Source of the DNA: Rubripirellula sp.
GTDB taxonomy: Bacteria > Planctomycetota > Planctomycetia > Pirellulales > Pirellulaceae
Assembly: GCA_012270065.1 (NCBI GenBank)
Contig: JAAXJB010000011.1
Location: 1 to 39,740 of the forward strand
DNA length: 39,740 bases
Reading direction: 5' to 3'
A model generated the notes under the pieces. That model ran no database searches, was not told where the DNA came from, and saw only the letters and a program-made list of their open reading frames with translations. Position 1 is the first letter of the stretch; each line of letters starts with the position of its first letter. Position numbers and translations under genes: made by a program. Shown one piece after another: positions 18,332-25,606 of the stretch.

Positions 18332-18954
18332 TGGCTAAGAAAACGACCGACGTCCTGGTCGACCCGCTGATCAATAACAATCCCATTGCCTTGCAGATCC
18401 TCGGTATCTGCTCTGCACTCGCTGTGACGACCAAGATGGAAACGTCCTTGGTGATGAGCTTTGCGGTGATTGCCGTGACTGCCTTCAGCAATCTTGCCGT
18501 CAGTGCGATTCGGCACTTCATCCCCAGCAGTATCCGAATCATCGTACAGATGACGGTCATTGCCTCGCTGGTGATCGTCGTGGACCAGATCCTGAAGGCC
18601 TACATGTACGACATCAGCAAACAACTGTCAGTGTTTGTTGGTCTGATCATCACGAACTGCATCGTGATGGGACGTGCCGAAGGCTTTGCGATGAAAAACG
18701 GCCCTGGGGTCAGCTTTCTGGACGGGATCGGAAACGGCATGGGTTACGGATTAGTACTCATGTTCGTTGCGTTCTTCCGCGAACTTTTCGGAAGCGGTTC
18801 ACTTTTCGGAGTCGAACTTCTGCCATTGGATCGCAACGGTGGTTGGTACAACCCCAACAACCTGATGTTATTACCACCCAGTGCTTTCTTCCTGATCGGG
18901 TTTCTGATTTGGGCCATTCGAGCGTACAAGCCAGATCAGATCGAGGAGGCGTGA
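18331..18954 (+). CDS. nqrD: Na+-NQR subunit D (membrane)
   Basis: A 207-residue protein of normal length with about six membrane helices, starting at ATG 18331 and overlapping the nqrC stop by one base. Two conserved cysteines are present in the usual symmetric helices: Cys 27 in [11 protein letters not shown] and Cys 110 in [16 protein letters not shown]. With the pair in NqrE they hold the intramembrane iron centre between NqrF and NqrC, whose assembly requires NqrM in characterised bacteria. Confidence 0.97.
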   Translation: MAKKTTDVLVDPLINNNPIALQILGICSALAVTTKMETSLVMSFAVIAVTAFSNLAVSAIRHFIPSSIRIIVQMTVIASLVIVVDQILKAYMYDISKQLSVFVGLIITNCIVMGRAEGFAMKNGPGVSFLDGIGNGMGYGLVLMFVAFFRELFGSGSLFGVELLPLDRNGGWYNPNNLMLLPPSAFFLIGFLIWAIRAYKPDQIEEA

Positions 18955-18961
18955 GAAAACC

Positions 18962-19594
18962 ATGCATTACTTCAATATCTTCATCACAGCAGTTTTCATT
19001 GAAAACCTCGCTCTCGCATTCTTTCTCGGGATGTGTACCTTTCTGGCGATCAGCAAGAACGTCAAAACGGCCGTGGGTCTGGGTTTTGCGGTGATTGTGA
19101 TCGAGGCAATCACGATACCAGTCAACCAGTTGATCTACTCGTTGTTGCTCAAAAAGGGCGCGTTGACTTGGGCTAACTCGTTTGTTCCCACTTCAACGGT
19201 TGATTTCTCGACCGTTGATCTGTCGTTCCTGGGATTCATCAGTTTCATCGGGGTGATCGCCGCGATGGTTCAGATTCTCGAGATGACGCTCGATAAGTTC
19301 TTTCCTCCGCTGTACAACGCTCTGGGTATTTTCCTGCCGTTGATCACTGTGAATTGCGCGATTCTGGGCGGATCATTGTTCATGCAGGAGAAGAACTACA
19401 ACTTTGCAGAGTCGGTTGTGTACGGCCTCGGTTGTGGTGTGGGTTGGGCCTTGGCGATCGCGGCCCTCGCCGGAATCCGCGAAAAGCTGAAATACAGTGA
19501 CGTGCCACCGCCGCTCCGCGGTTTAGGAATTACGTTCATCACAGTGGGCTTGATGGCTTTGGCGTTCATGTCCTTCGGTGGTATCCAGTTGTAA
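18962..19594 (+). CDS. nqrE: Na+-NQR subunit E (membrane)
   Basis: A 210-residue, roughly six-helix protein homologous to NqrD in an inverted arrangement. The start ATG 18962 follows a GGAGG inside the end of nqrD, 7 bases after the nqrD stop. Conserved cysteines are Cys 25 in [14 protein letters not shown] and Cys 132 in [15 protein letters not shown], the other two ligands of the membrane iron centre. There are 60 bases between its stop and nqrF. Confidence 0.97.
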   Translation: MHYFNIFITAVFIENLALAFFLGMCTFLAISKNVKTAVGLGFAVIVIEAITIPVNQLIYSLLLKKGALTWANSFVPTSTVDFSTVDLSFLGFISFIGVIAAMVQILEMTLDKFFPPLYNALGIFLPLITVNCAILGGSLFMQEKNYNFAESVVYGLGCGVGWALAIAALAGIREKLKYSDVPPPLRGLGITFITVGLMALAFMSFGGIQL

Positions 19595-19631
19595 GTTGAA
19601 AAACGTTTCAGGTTCTTCGTTTTAGAAATCG

Positions 19632-19645
19632 AACTCTCGTAAGAG
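19632..19645 (+). other. Small hairpin just upstream of nqrF
   Basis: A short inverted repeat, ACTCT-CGTA-AGAGT, is followed by CTTTT, ending 9 bases before the nqrF ATG. It could be a weak attenuator, an mRNA-processing or translation-control element, or chance; the stem is only 5 bp. Confidence 0.3.
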
Positions 19646-19654
19646 TCTTTTGAG

Positions 19655-20881
19655 ATGGAATTTTTTGATATTGTTCTCGGTGTCGGAATGTTCACCGCGG
19701 TTGTGGTTGCTCTGGTGTTGGTGATTCTGGCTGCAAAGAGCCAGTTGGTCGCATCAGGCCCTGTGAAAATCGTCATCAACGAGCAAAAAACAGTCGAAGT
19801 ACCAGCCGGCGGCAAGCTGCTCGGTGCCCTGGCAGACGCGGGCGTGTTCGTCAGTAGTGCCTGCGGAGGCGGCGGTACCTGTGCCCAGTGCAAGGTCAAG
19901 GTAAGCGATGGCGGGGGAGAAATTCTCGCCACGGAGAAGGACCACATCAACAAGAAAGAGGCAGCTGAGGGTGAGAGGCTTAGCTGTCAGGTCGCCGTCA
20001 AGAACGACATGACGGTGGAAGTGCCGGCGGAAGCCTTCGACACAAAGAAGTGGACTTGCAAGGTTCGAAGCAACCACAACGTGGCCACTTTCATCAAGGA
20101 ATTCGTTCTTGAGCTTCCTGAAGGTGAGGATGTCGATTTCCGGGCCGGTGGCTATATCCAAATCGAATGCCCCCCACACGAGATCGCCTACAAGGACTTC
20201 GACATCGAAGAGGAGTATCGGGAAGACTGGGACAAATTCGACATCTGGAGATTTGTATCGAAGGTCGATGAGCCTGTGGTGCGTGCCTACTCAATGGCTA
20301 ATTATCCCGGTGAAAAAGGCATCATCATGCTGAATATCCGGGTTGCGAGTCCGCCACCAAGGCTGCCAGACGTTCCGCCAGGAAAGATGAGTAGCTGGAT
20401 CTTCAGTTTGAAACCAGGTGACGAGGCGACCATCAGTGGTCCGTACGGTGAGTTCTTCATCAAGGATAGCGAGGCCGAGATGGTGTACATCGGTGGTGGT
20501 GCCGGCATGGCTCCGCTGCGAAGTCACATCTTTGAACTCTTCAAACGCCAGAAAACCAGCCGCAAGGTCTCTTACTGGTACGGCGGACGTAGTTTGCGAG
20601 AGCTGTTCTACATTGACCACTTCCGGGATATCGAAAAAGAGTTCCCCAACTTCAAGTTCAATATAGCGCTTTCGGAACCACAGCCCGAGGACAACTGGGA
20701 TGGGTATGTCGGGTTCATCCATCAGGTGCTGCTTGACAATTACCTGTCGACGCATCCGGCACCAGAGGACAATGAGTATTACATCTGTGGACCGCCGATG
20801 ATGAATGCTGCTGTGTTCAAAATGTTGGACGATCTGGGCGTTGAGCCCGAGAACATCGCCTACGATGATTTCGGCGGCTGA
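19655..20881 (+). CDS. nqrF: Na+-NQR subunit F (NADH-oxidising, 2Fe-2S and FAD)
   Basis: A 408-residue protein from ATG 19655. One N-terminal membrane helix (about residues 6-27) is followed by a ferredoxin domain with ligands Cys 70, 76, 79 and 111 ([14 protein letters not shown], then LSCQV). The FAD motif RAYSMAN is at residues 210-216, the NAD(P)H-binding [12 protein letters not shown] follows near 280-291, and the C-terminal [10 protein letters not shown] starts at 378. It oxidises NADH in the cytoplasm and delivers electrons to the NqrD/E iron centre. Last structural gene of the operon; 279 bases separate it from the ApbE-NqrM gene. Confidence 0.97.
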   Translation: MEFFDIVLGVGMFTAVVVALVLVILAAKSQLVASGPVKIVINEQKTVEVPAGGKLLGALADAGVFVSSACGGGGTCAQCKVKVSDGGGEILATEKDHINKKEAAEGERLSCQVAVKNDMTVEVPAEAFDTKKWTCKVRSNHNVATFIKEFVLELPEGEDVDFRAGGYIQIECPPHEIAYKDFDIEEEYREDWDKFDIWRFVSKVDEPVVRAYSMANYPGEKGIIMLNIRVASPPPRLPDVPPGKMSSWIFSLKPGDEATISGPYGEFFIKDSEAEMVYIGGGAGMAPLRSHIFELFKRQKTSRKVSYWYGGRSLRELFYIDHFRDIEKEFPNFKFNIALSEPQPEDNWDGYVGFIHQVLLDNYLSTHPAPEDNEYYICGPPMMNAAVFKMLDDLGVEPENIAYDDFGG

Positions 20882-20948
20882 TCTCGCCGAATCGCTTTCG
20901 TGAATCGGTGGAGTGCAACGTACGGTTGACCCGTGTTCGGCCCTTCGT

Positions 20949-20960
20949 CAGTGATCACTG
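20949..20960. other. Perfect 12-bp palindrome between nqrF and apbE
   Basis: CAGTGATCACTG is its own reverse complement. It lies 68 bases after the nqrF stop and upstream of the candidate apbE-nqrM promoter. It could be a protein binding site; there is no independent support. Confidence 0.3.
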
Positions 20961-21080
20961 CTCTGGTTTGCCTGGCAGTCATGTTGTGTCGTCATTGAGC
21001 GATTCCGCGTTCTTATCGTGATTCGGCGCGGGTATCGTGACAACTGCTGGCCTGTTGAATGGCAACCACGGATGGTCTGA

Positions 21081-21108
21081 TTGCGAATCTGCACCATGGT
21101 TCTATACT
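21081..21108 (+). promoter_or_regulatory. Candidate sigma-70-type promoter for apbE-nqrM
   Basis: TTGCGA at 21081-21086 and TATACT at 21103-21108 are separated by 16 bases, about 50 bases before the first ATG. This suggests the apbE-nqrM/propeller unit may have its own promoter besides read-through from nqrF. Confidence 0.4.
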
Positions 21109-21149
21109 GACGGCAGGCTGAATTTCGAGCCTCAACTGACTTACTCGCC

Positions 21150-21191
21150 TGTGGTGTCCCATGAAGAGTCTGTGGTGTTCCATGAAGAGTC
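21150..21191 (+). repeat. 21-bp tandem duplication covering the apbE-nqrM start
   Basis: Two adjacent 21-bp copies (21150-21170 and 21171-21191) differ at one base. Each contains an ATG followed by AAGAGTC. The duplication creates two in-frame start codons, 21161 and 21182, with the same immediate upstream sequence. Confidence 0.93.
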
Positions 21192-22516
21192 GACTTTTGG
21201 CCAGCCTGTTCGTTATCGCTTGCTTGTGCATCCAGTCAGCAGGTTCATCGCCGCTTTACGCGCAGATGTCTGAATTCGGTGGTCCCACCATGGGGACCAG
21301 TTACAGCGTCAAAATCTTTGAAATGCCATCAGGGTTGGAGGAAGACGCGCCGTTTCTTGTTGATCAGATGTTGCGTCAGGTGAATGACCAGATGTCCACG
21401 TATCTCGAGAACTCCGAGATCAGTCGATTCAATCGTTCCGATTCAACAGAATGGTTTCCTGTCAGTCGAGAGCTTGCGGAGGTAGTTTCCTACTCCCAGA
21501 CGGTTTCGCAGAAGACTGGTGGGGCTTTTGACATCACGGTAGGGCCGCTGGTCAACGCCTGGAATTTTGGCCCGGACCGGGGAGTAAGAACTGTTCCCGA
21601 TGCAGAGCTTCTTGCGGAGATTGTTGAATCGACAGGGTACGACAAATTGGCTGTTCGGCTTGAACCGCCCGCGTTGAAAAAAACAGTGCCAGAATTGGAA
21701 ATCGATCTGTCAGCCGTTGCCAAAGGATACGCAGTCGACCGCGTTGTCGCGTTGTTGAATGAACGCGGTGCGAAAGACGTGTTCGTTGAAATTGGCGGGG
21801 AAGTTTCGGTCAGCGGAAGCAAAGCGGGACAGTGGTGGAAGGTGGGAATCCAGATGCCCGATGCAGCCACCAATTCTGTGCTCATCGCACACTCTTTGAA
21901 TGTTGGTGGGGGAAATGACCGTTCCATGGCGACTTCTGGGGACTACCGTAATTTTTTTGAGGTCGATGGAAAACGCTATTCCCACACAATCGATCCAAGG
22001 ACCGGGATGCCCATCGAACATGCTCTGGCGTCTGTTACCGTTGTCGCCGAGACTTGCATGGCTGCTGATGCATGGGCGACAGCACTGAATGTGTTGGGAC
22101 CCTCTCAGGCATTGCAGATTGCTCAGGCAGAGAAGATGGACGTGCTGTTAGTCGCACGTGATGATTCCCAGGCTTCGGGTTATCAACTTTCAGCGAATGG
22201 ACGACCCCAGCAATACCGGGCGGCTGGTGAGGCGGGGGGGGGGGCGGGTGAGCAGGAAGTCGCTGATGAGGGTAACGGACGGTTCACCATGTTCGTCGTT
22301 ACCGCTGTCGCCTTCGCGGTGCTTTTGTTTGCGATGTCGGTTGGCGTCCTGTTTGGACAACGGTCCATCAGCGGTTCGTGCGGTGGGGTCAACGGTACAA
22401 AAAACGAAGATGGAAGTGTGAGCTGCTCTTTGTGCAGCAGTCCAAGTGATGCCTGTCGTGAATTACGTGATCGAATGAAGAACAAGCCTGACAACGATAT
22501 GGTGGATGTCTCATGA
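21161..22516 (+). CDS. apbE: ApbE flavin transferase fused to NqrM (Na+-NQR maturation fusion)
   Basis: A 451-residue protein from ATG 21161 (or ATG 21182, seven codons later). A short export signal contains FVIAC, a possible lipobox. ApbE motifs follow: GGPTMGTSYSV, YLENSEISRFN, TGGAFDITVGPLVNAWNFG, IDLSAVAKGYAVD, and HTIDPRTGMPI with AADAWATAL near the Mg2+ site. ApbE moves FMN from FAD onto threonine in SGAT sites such as those of NqrB and NqrC. After residue 350 a Gly/Ala/Glu linker leads to a membrane helix (about 376-399) and a cysteine domain (SISGSCGGV; Cys 407, 422, 425, 432) that matches NqrM (formerly DUF539), needed for the NqrD/E iron centre. Predicted topology puts ApbE outside and the cysteines inside. 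The linker is encoded by an 11-G run. The stop overlaps the next start (ATGA). Confidence 0.9.
   Translation: MKSLWCSMKSRLLASLFVIACLCIQSAGSSPLYAQMSEFGGPTMGTSYSVKIFEMPSGLEEDAPFLVDQMLRQVNDQMSTYLENSEISRFNRSDSTEWFPVSRELAEVVSYSQTVSQKTGGAFDITVGPLVNAWNFGPDRGVRTVPDAELLAEIVESTGYDKLAVRLEPPALKKTVPELEIDLSAVAKGYAVDRVVALLNERGAKDVFVEIGGEVSVSGSKAGQWWKVGIQMPDAATNSVLIAHSLNVGGGNDRSMATSGDYRNFFEVDGKRYSHTIDPRTGMPIEHALASVTVVAETCMAADAWATALNVLGPSQALQIAQAEKMDVLLVARDDSQASGYQLSANGRPQQYRAAGEAGGGAGEQEVADEGNGRFTMFVVTAVAFAVLLFAMSVGVLFGQRSISGSCGGVNGTKNEDGSVSCSLCSSPSDACRELRDRMKNKPDNDMVDVS
22234..22244 (+). other. G11 homopolymer at the ApbE/NqrM junction
   Basis: Eleven consecutive G residues encode part of the linker (AGGGAG). 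In frame they join ApbE to NqrM. Reading one extra G (or a -1 slip) brings TGA at 22249-22251 into frame and ends the protein just after ApbE. Losing one G enters a frame open to 22421 that no longer encodes NqrM. Confidence 0.95.
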
Positions 22517-24282
22517 CCACATCGGATCCATCAGAGCCGGAGTCGGCCAGACAGAATTCCGGAGATGAAACTGCCGGGGTTGATGAAATCGCGAATCAGG
22601 AACCCGGGGTGACGGAGGCCAATTCCGCCGATGACAAATCACGCAATCGTCTGGGGCGGGCAGCAGTCGCGACTTTGATTGGCCTCGTTCTGGTTGGCTT
22701 GTTGCAGTGGAATGCATCGGAAACTGATCATCAGTTTTCAAACATGGCGACTGTGCTTCTGGTTTTCCTGATCGGAGGCTACGTCCTCTTTCAGATTCAC
22801 TGTCTCACTCGAGTGCGGTGGAACAGTTTTGTGGTGCCCGGTGCCTGTCTGCTTGTGATTGCCGGATTCATCGGCATGTGGGAATTTGAAGGATTCAGCG
22901 GCGAACTGGTGCCACAGTTTTCGTTCCGCTTTGGGAACACTCGCCCGGCGATGCAGAGTGTTGAGTCCGACGCGGGTCCTGAAAGTGATCGCGGTGGTGT
23001 CCCCGGTAATGAAGAGAAAGACTCGTCGGTGGCGCTGGCGTCATACGGCGGCTTTCTCGGCGATGAACGCACCGCGGTGATTGCTGAGCGGCATTTCGAC
23101 GTCCCCGCGTCGGTCGATGAGGTCAAAGTTCTTTGGCGTCAGGGACTGGGCGAGGGCTGGGCTGCGTTCGCCGTCTCAGGTGACAAAGCCGTGACCTTGG
23201 AACAACGTGACGAGGAGGAATGTCTGACTTGTTACCGGTTGGGTGATGGTGCGCTGCTGTGGATGATCAAGCACCAGACGCGCCACGAGAACCTGATGGG
23301 TGGTGTCGGGCCGCGTAGCACGCCGACAATTGTCGGGAACCGGGTATTTGCACAGGGGGCAACAGGAGTCCTTTGGTGCGTTGACCTCCCCACGGGGGAA
23401 CTGGTTTGGAGCATCGATCTGGTGGAGCAAGCTGGTTGGAGTCAGGCTGAGTCGGAGGCGATGATCAGTTGGGGCAGGGCGGCATCGCCGTTGATCATTG
23501 ATGATGGGATCTGCGTTGTGCCGTTCGGCGGTCCGGAGCAAAACCGTGAATCCGGACGCAGTCTCATTGCTTTGGATGTCAATTCGGGAAAGGTCCTCTG
23601 GACCGCTGGGGAGGACCAGATCAGTTACGCGTCACCAGTCCTGCTGGATTTAGGTGGTAAGCGACAGATTGTATCTGTGAACGAAAGCACGATTACCGGG
23701 CACGACATTGATGACGGAAGTGTGCTCTGGAAAACCAGCTGGCCGGGACAATCCAACGGTGGTGCCAATTGTGCTTCTGTGGTCCCCGTGGGAGACAGTC
23801 GTTTTCTGATTGGGAAAGGCTACGGTGGGGGCAGTGCGTTGTACGAAGTCAAACAGTCCGACGGTCAGTGGATTGTCGACGCGATCTGGAAATCAAATCG
23901 GGTCTTGAAAACCAAGTTCACGCACGCCGCTGTGAAAGGGGAGGTGGCGTTTGGGATCAGCAATGGAGCTCTTGAAGCCGTCCGACTTGAAGATGGGGAA
24001 CGGCAGTGGATCCAGAGTCGCCGGTCCCGTCTTGGTCAGGGGCAGATCGTCGTGGTTGATGATGTGATCGTCGGTCAGGCCGAAAACGGAGAAGTGGTGC
24101 TGGTTGCGGCAGATTCCGAAGATTACCGCGAGCTTCTTCGCATGCCTGCTCTGAATACCAAAACGTGGAACGTACCCAGCATTGCGGGTAGGCATTTGCT
24201 GGTGCGTAACGATCGCGAAGTGATCTGTTTTCTGTTGCCCGGTCTTGATCGCGAATCAGCCGTTGATACCGACCGGCAATGA
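22513..24282 (+). CDS. Membrane-anchored PQQ-type beta-propeller protein (BamB-like)
   Basis: A 589-residue protein starting at ATG 22513, overlapping the ApbE-NqrM stop by four bases (ATGA), so translation is coupled. A polar, acidic N-terminus (about 1-45) is followed by three membrane segments (about 49-67, 78-98, 106-124) and then a propeller from about residue 200. Repeated PQQ-like blades are visible: DGALLWMIK, TGVLWCVDLPTGELVWSI, LIALDVNSGKVLWTAG, GHDIDDGSVLWKTSWPG and LEAVRLEDGERQWIQ. Such propellers mediate protein contacts (as in BamB) or bind PQQ; I see no catalytic set proving a dehydrogenase. Its coupling to the Na+-NQR maturation gene suggests, but does not show, a role in assembly of or interaction with that complex. 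Confidence 0.8.
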   Translation: MTTSDPSEPESARQNSGDETAGVDEIANQEPGVTEANSADDKSRNRLGRAAVATLIGLVLVGLLQWNASETDHQFSNMATVLLVFLIGGYVLFQIHCLTRVRWNSFVVPGACLLVIAGFIGMWEFEGFSGELVPQFSFRFGNTRPAMQSVESDAGPESDRGGVPGNEEKDSSVALASYGGFLGDERTAVIAERHFDVPASVDEVKVLWRQGLGEGWAAFAVSGDKAVTLEQRDEEECLTCYRLGDGALLWMIKHQTRHENLMGGVGPRSTPTIVGNRVFAQGATGVLWCVDLPTGELVWSIDLVEQAGWSQAESEAMISWGRAASPLIIDDGICVVPFGGPEQNRESGRSLIALDVNSGKVLWTAGEDQISYASPVLLDLGGKRQIVSVNESTITGHDIDDGSVLWKTSWPGQSNGGANCASVVPVGDSRFLIGKGYGGGSALYEVKQSDGQWIVDAIWKSNRVLKTKFTHAAVKGEVAFGISNGALEAVRLEDGERQWIQSRRSRLGQGQIVVVDDVIVGQAENGEVVLVAADSEDYRELLRMPALNTKTWNVPSIAGRHLLVRNDREVICFLLPGLDRESAVDTDRQ

Positions 24283-24323
24283 GCCACCTTTGCGCAGTAG
24301 CAAATGGCGTCCAGAAGATCGGG

Positions 24324-24349
24324 ATTCACAGTCGGCATTTACAGTCGGC
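24324..24349. repeat. Tandem repeat, 13 bp x 2, in convergent gap
   Basis: ATTCACAGTCGGC at 24324-24336 and ATTTACAGTCGGC at 24337-24349, one mismatch. It lies in the 82-bp gap between the converging propeller and oxidoreductase genes. Confidence 0.88.
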
Positions 24350-24364
24350 GAATATTGACAGTCC

Positions 24365-25408
24365 CTACGCCAGTTTGACGCGTTGGCCGGTTTTCGCACT
24401 CTCATAGATTGCTTCAATCACCTCAACGCTGCGGCGACCTTCGTGGCCATCAATTCGCGAGGGGCGATCTTCAATGATGGAAGAAATGAATTCTTCGAAA
24501 ACCATGGTGTGCCCATGATGACTGATGGCTGATGGGTCCGCCGCTCCACCGCCGCTGTCGGTCTGACCGGCCATTTCCTGACGGATCTTTTCATCCTCGG
24601 GTGTTTCTTCAGCGAACTGCCAGTCTTTGATGTCCTCTTCTTCGAGTACTGCGGATCCCATGTTCCCGCTGATCTCAATCCGCTTCAGCGCGCCCGGGTA
24701 AGACGTCGTGGTGGCTTCAATCACTCCCAGAGCCCCGGACTTGAACTTGAGGTTGGCGACAGCAACATCTTCTACTTCGATGCGTTCGTGCGTCATCGTA
24801 GCGGTCATGGCACTGATTTCTTCCACGGGACCCATGAGCCAGACCAGCAGATCGACCGAGTGAATCGCCTGATTCATCAAAGCGCCGCCGCCATCAAGTG
24901 CCCAAGTTCCTCTCCAGGCACCGCTGTCATAATATTCCTGGCTTCGGTACCACTTCACGTAGGCGTCGCCCATGGTGATTTTACCGAAACGATCTGCCTC
25001 AACTGCCTTTTTCATGAGTTTGCTGGATTCATGAAAGCGACTTTGGAACGTGACGGTCAAGCGAACACCGGCCTTGTCACATGCTGCGATGATCTTGTCA
25101 CACCGTTCAGTCGTGATTTCGAGTGGCTTTTCAACGATCACATGTTTGCCTGCTTCAGCAGCCGCGACAGCAGGATCGAGGTGTACCCCACTTGGCGTAC
25201 AGATTGAAACTGCCTTGACGTTCGGATCTGCAAGCATTGCTTCGAGGGTTGAGTAAGCCCGGCAACCCTGTTTTTCACCAAATTCGCTGGCCAGATCGGG
25301 GTTGCGGTCCACGCAGGCGACAAGTTCAGCGCCTTCCGTATCTGCAATTGCCTTGGCATGAAAGTTGGCGATCATGCCACAACCCACGATTCCGATACCG
25401 ACGCTCAT
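24365..25408 (-). CDS. Gfo/Idh/MocA-family NAD(P)-dependent oxidoreductase
   Basis: A 347-residue protein from ATG 25408, chosen because AGGG lies just upstream and the Rossmann motif follows at once; the frame is open 17 codons further. The nucleotide-binding motif is GIVGCGMIANFHAKAI, and the family's catalytic EKP is at residues 93-95 (VIVEKPLEIT). The C-terminal domain has GGALMNQAIHSVDLLVWLMG, with the His expected at the active site. These enzymes oxidise or reduce sugars, inositols or related alcohols; the substrate is not predictable here. No signal peptide, so cytoplasmic. Divergent from mfd, with 198 bp between. Confidence 0.9.
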   Translation of the reverse strand: MSVGIGIVGCGMIANFHAKAIADTEGAELVACVDRNPDLASEFGEKQGCRAYSTLEAMLADPNVKAVSICTPSGVHLDPAVAAAEAGKHVIVEKPLEITTERCDKIIAACDKAGVRLTVTFQSRFHESSKLMKKAVEADRFGKITMGDAYVKWYRSQEYYDSGAWRGTWALDGGGALMNQAIHSVDLLVWLMGPVEEISAMTATMTHERIEVEDVAVANLKFKSGALGVIEATTTSYPGALKRIEISGNMGSAVLEEEDIKDWQFAEETPEDEKIRQEMAGQTDSGGGAADPSAISHHGHTMVFEEFISSIIEDRPSRIDGHEGRRSVEVIEAIYESAKTGQRVKLA

Positions 25409-25590
25409 TTGTTTTCCCTGATGAAGACAGTGTTCCAGTAACTTGCGACAGAATGACACCAGAGTTTAGGGGGCGGGTTGGTCCATCACAACCAGACAGC
25501 TTGCCGGCACATCCGGTTTGCAGGCTGCGATAATGTTCTGCCCGGGCGACGCGGCGTGGCCGGAGATCCGCCGGTGTTCCCACAGCCTCA

Positions 25591-25598
25591 AGGAGAGG
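25591..25598 (+). promoter_or_regulatory. Strong ribosome binding site upstream of mfd
   Basis: AGGAGAGG lies 8 bases before TTG 25607, which is in frame with mfd. The frame from that TTG meets TGA at 25634-25636 after nine codons. The only strong Shine-Dalgarno near mfd therefore points to a start that is now cut off, or to a short leader peptide. Confidence 0.55.
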
Positions 25599-25606
25599 TT
25601 ACTTTC

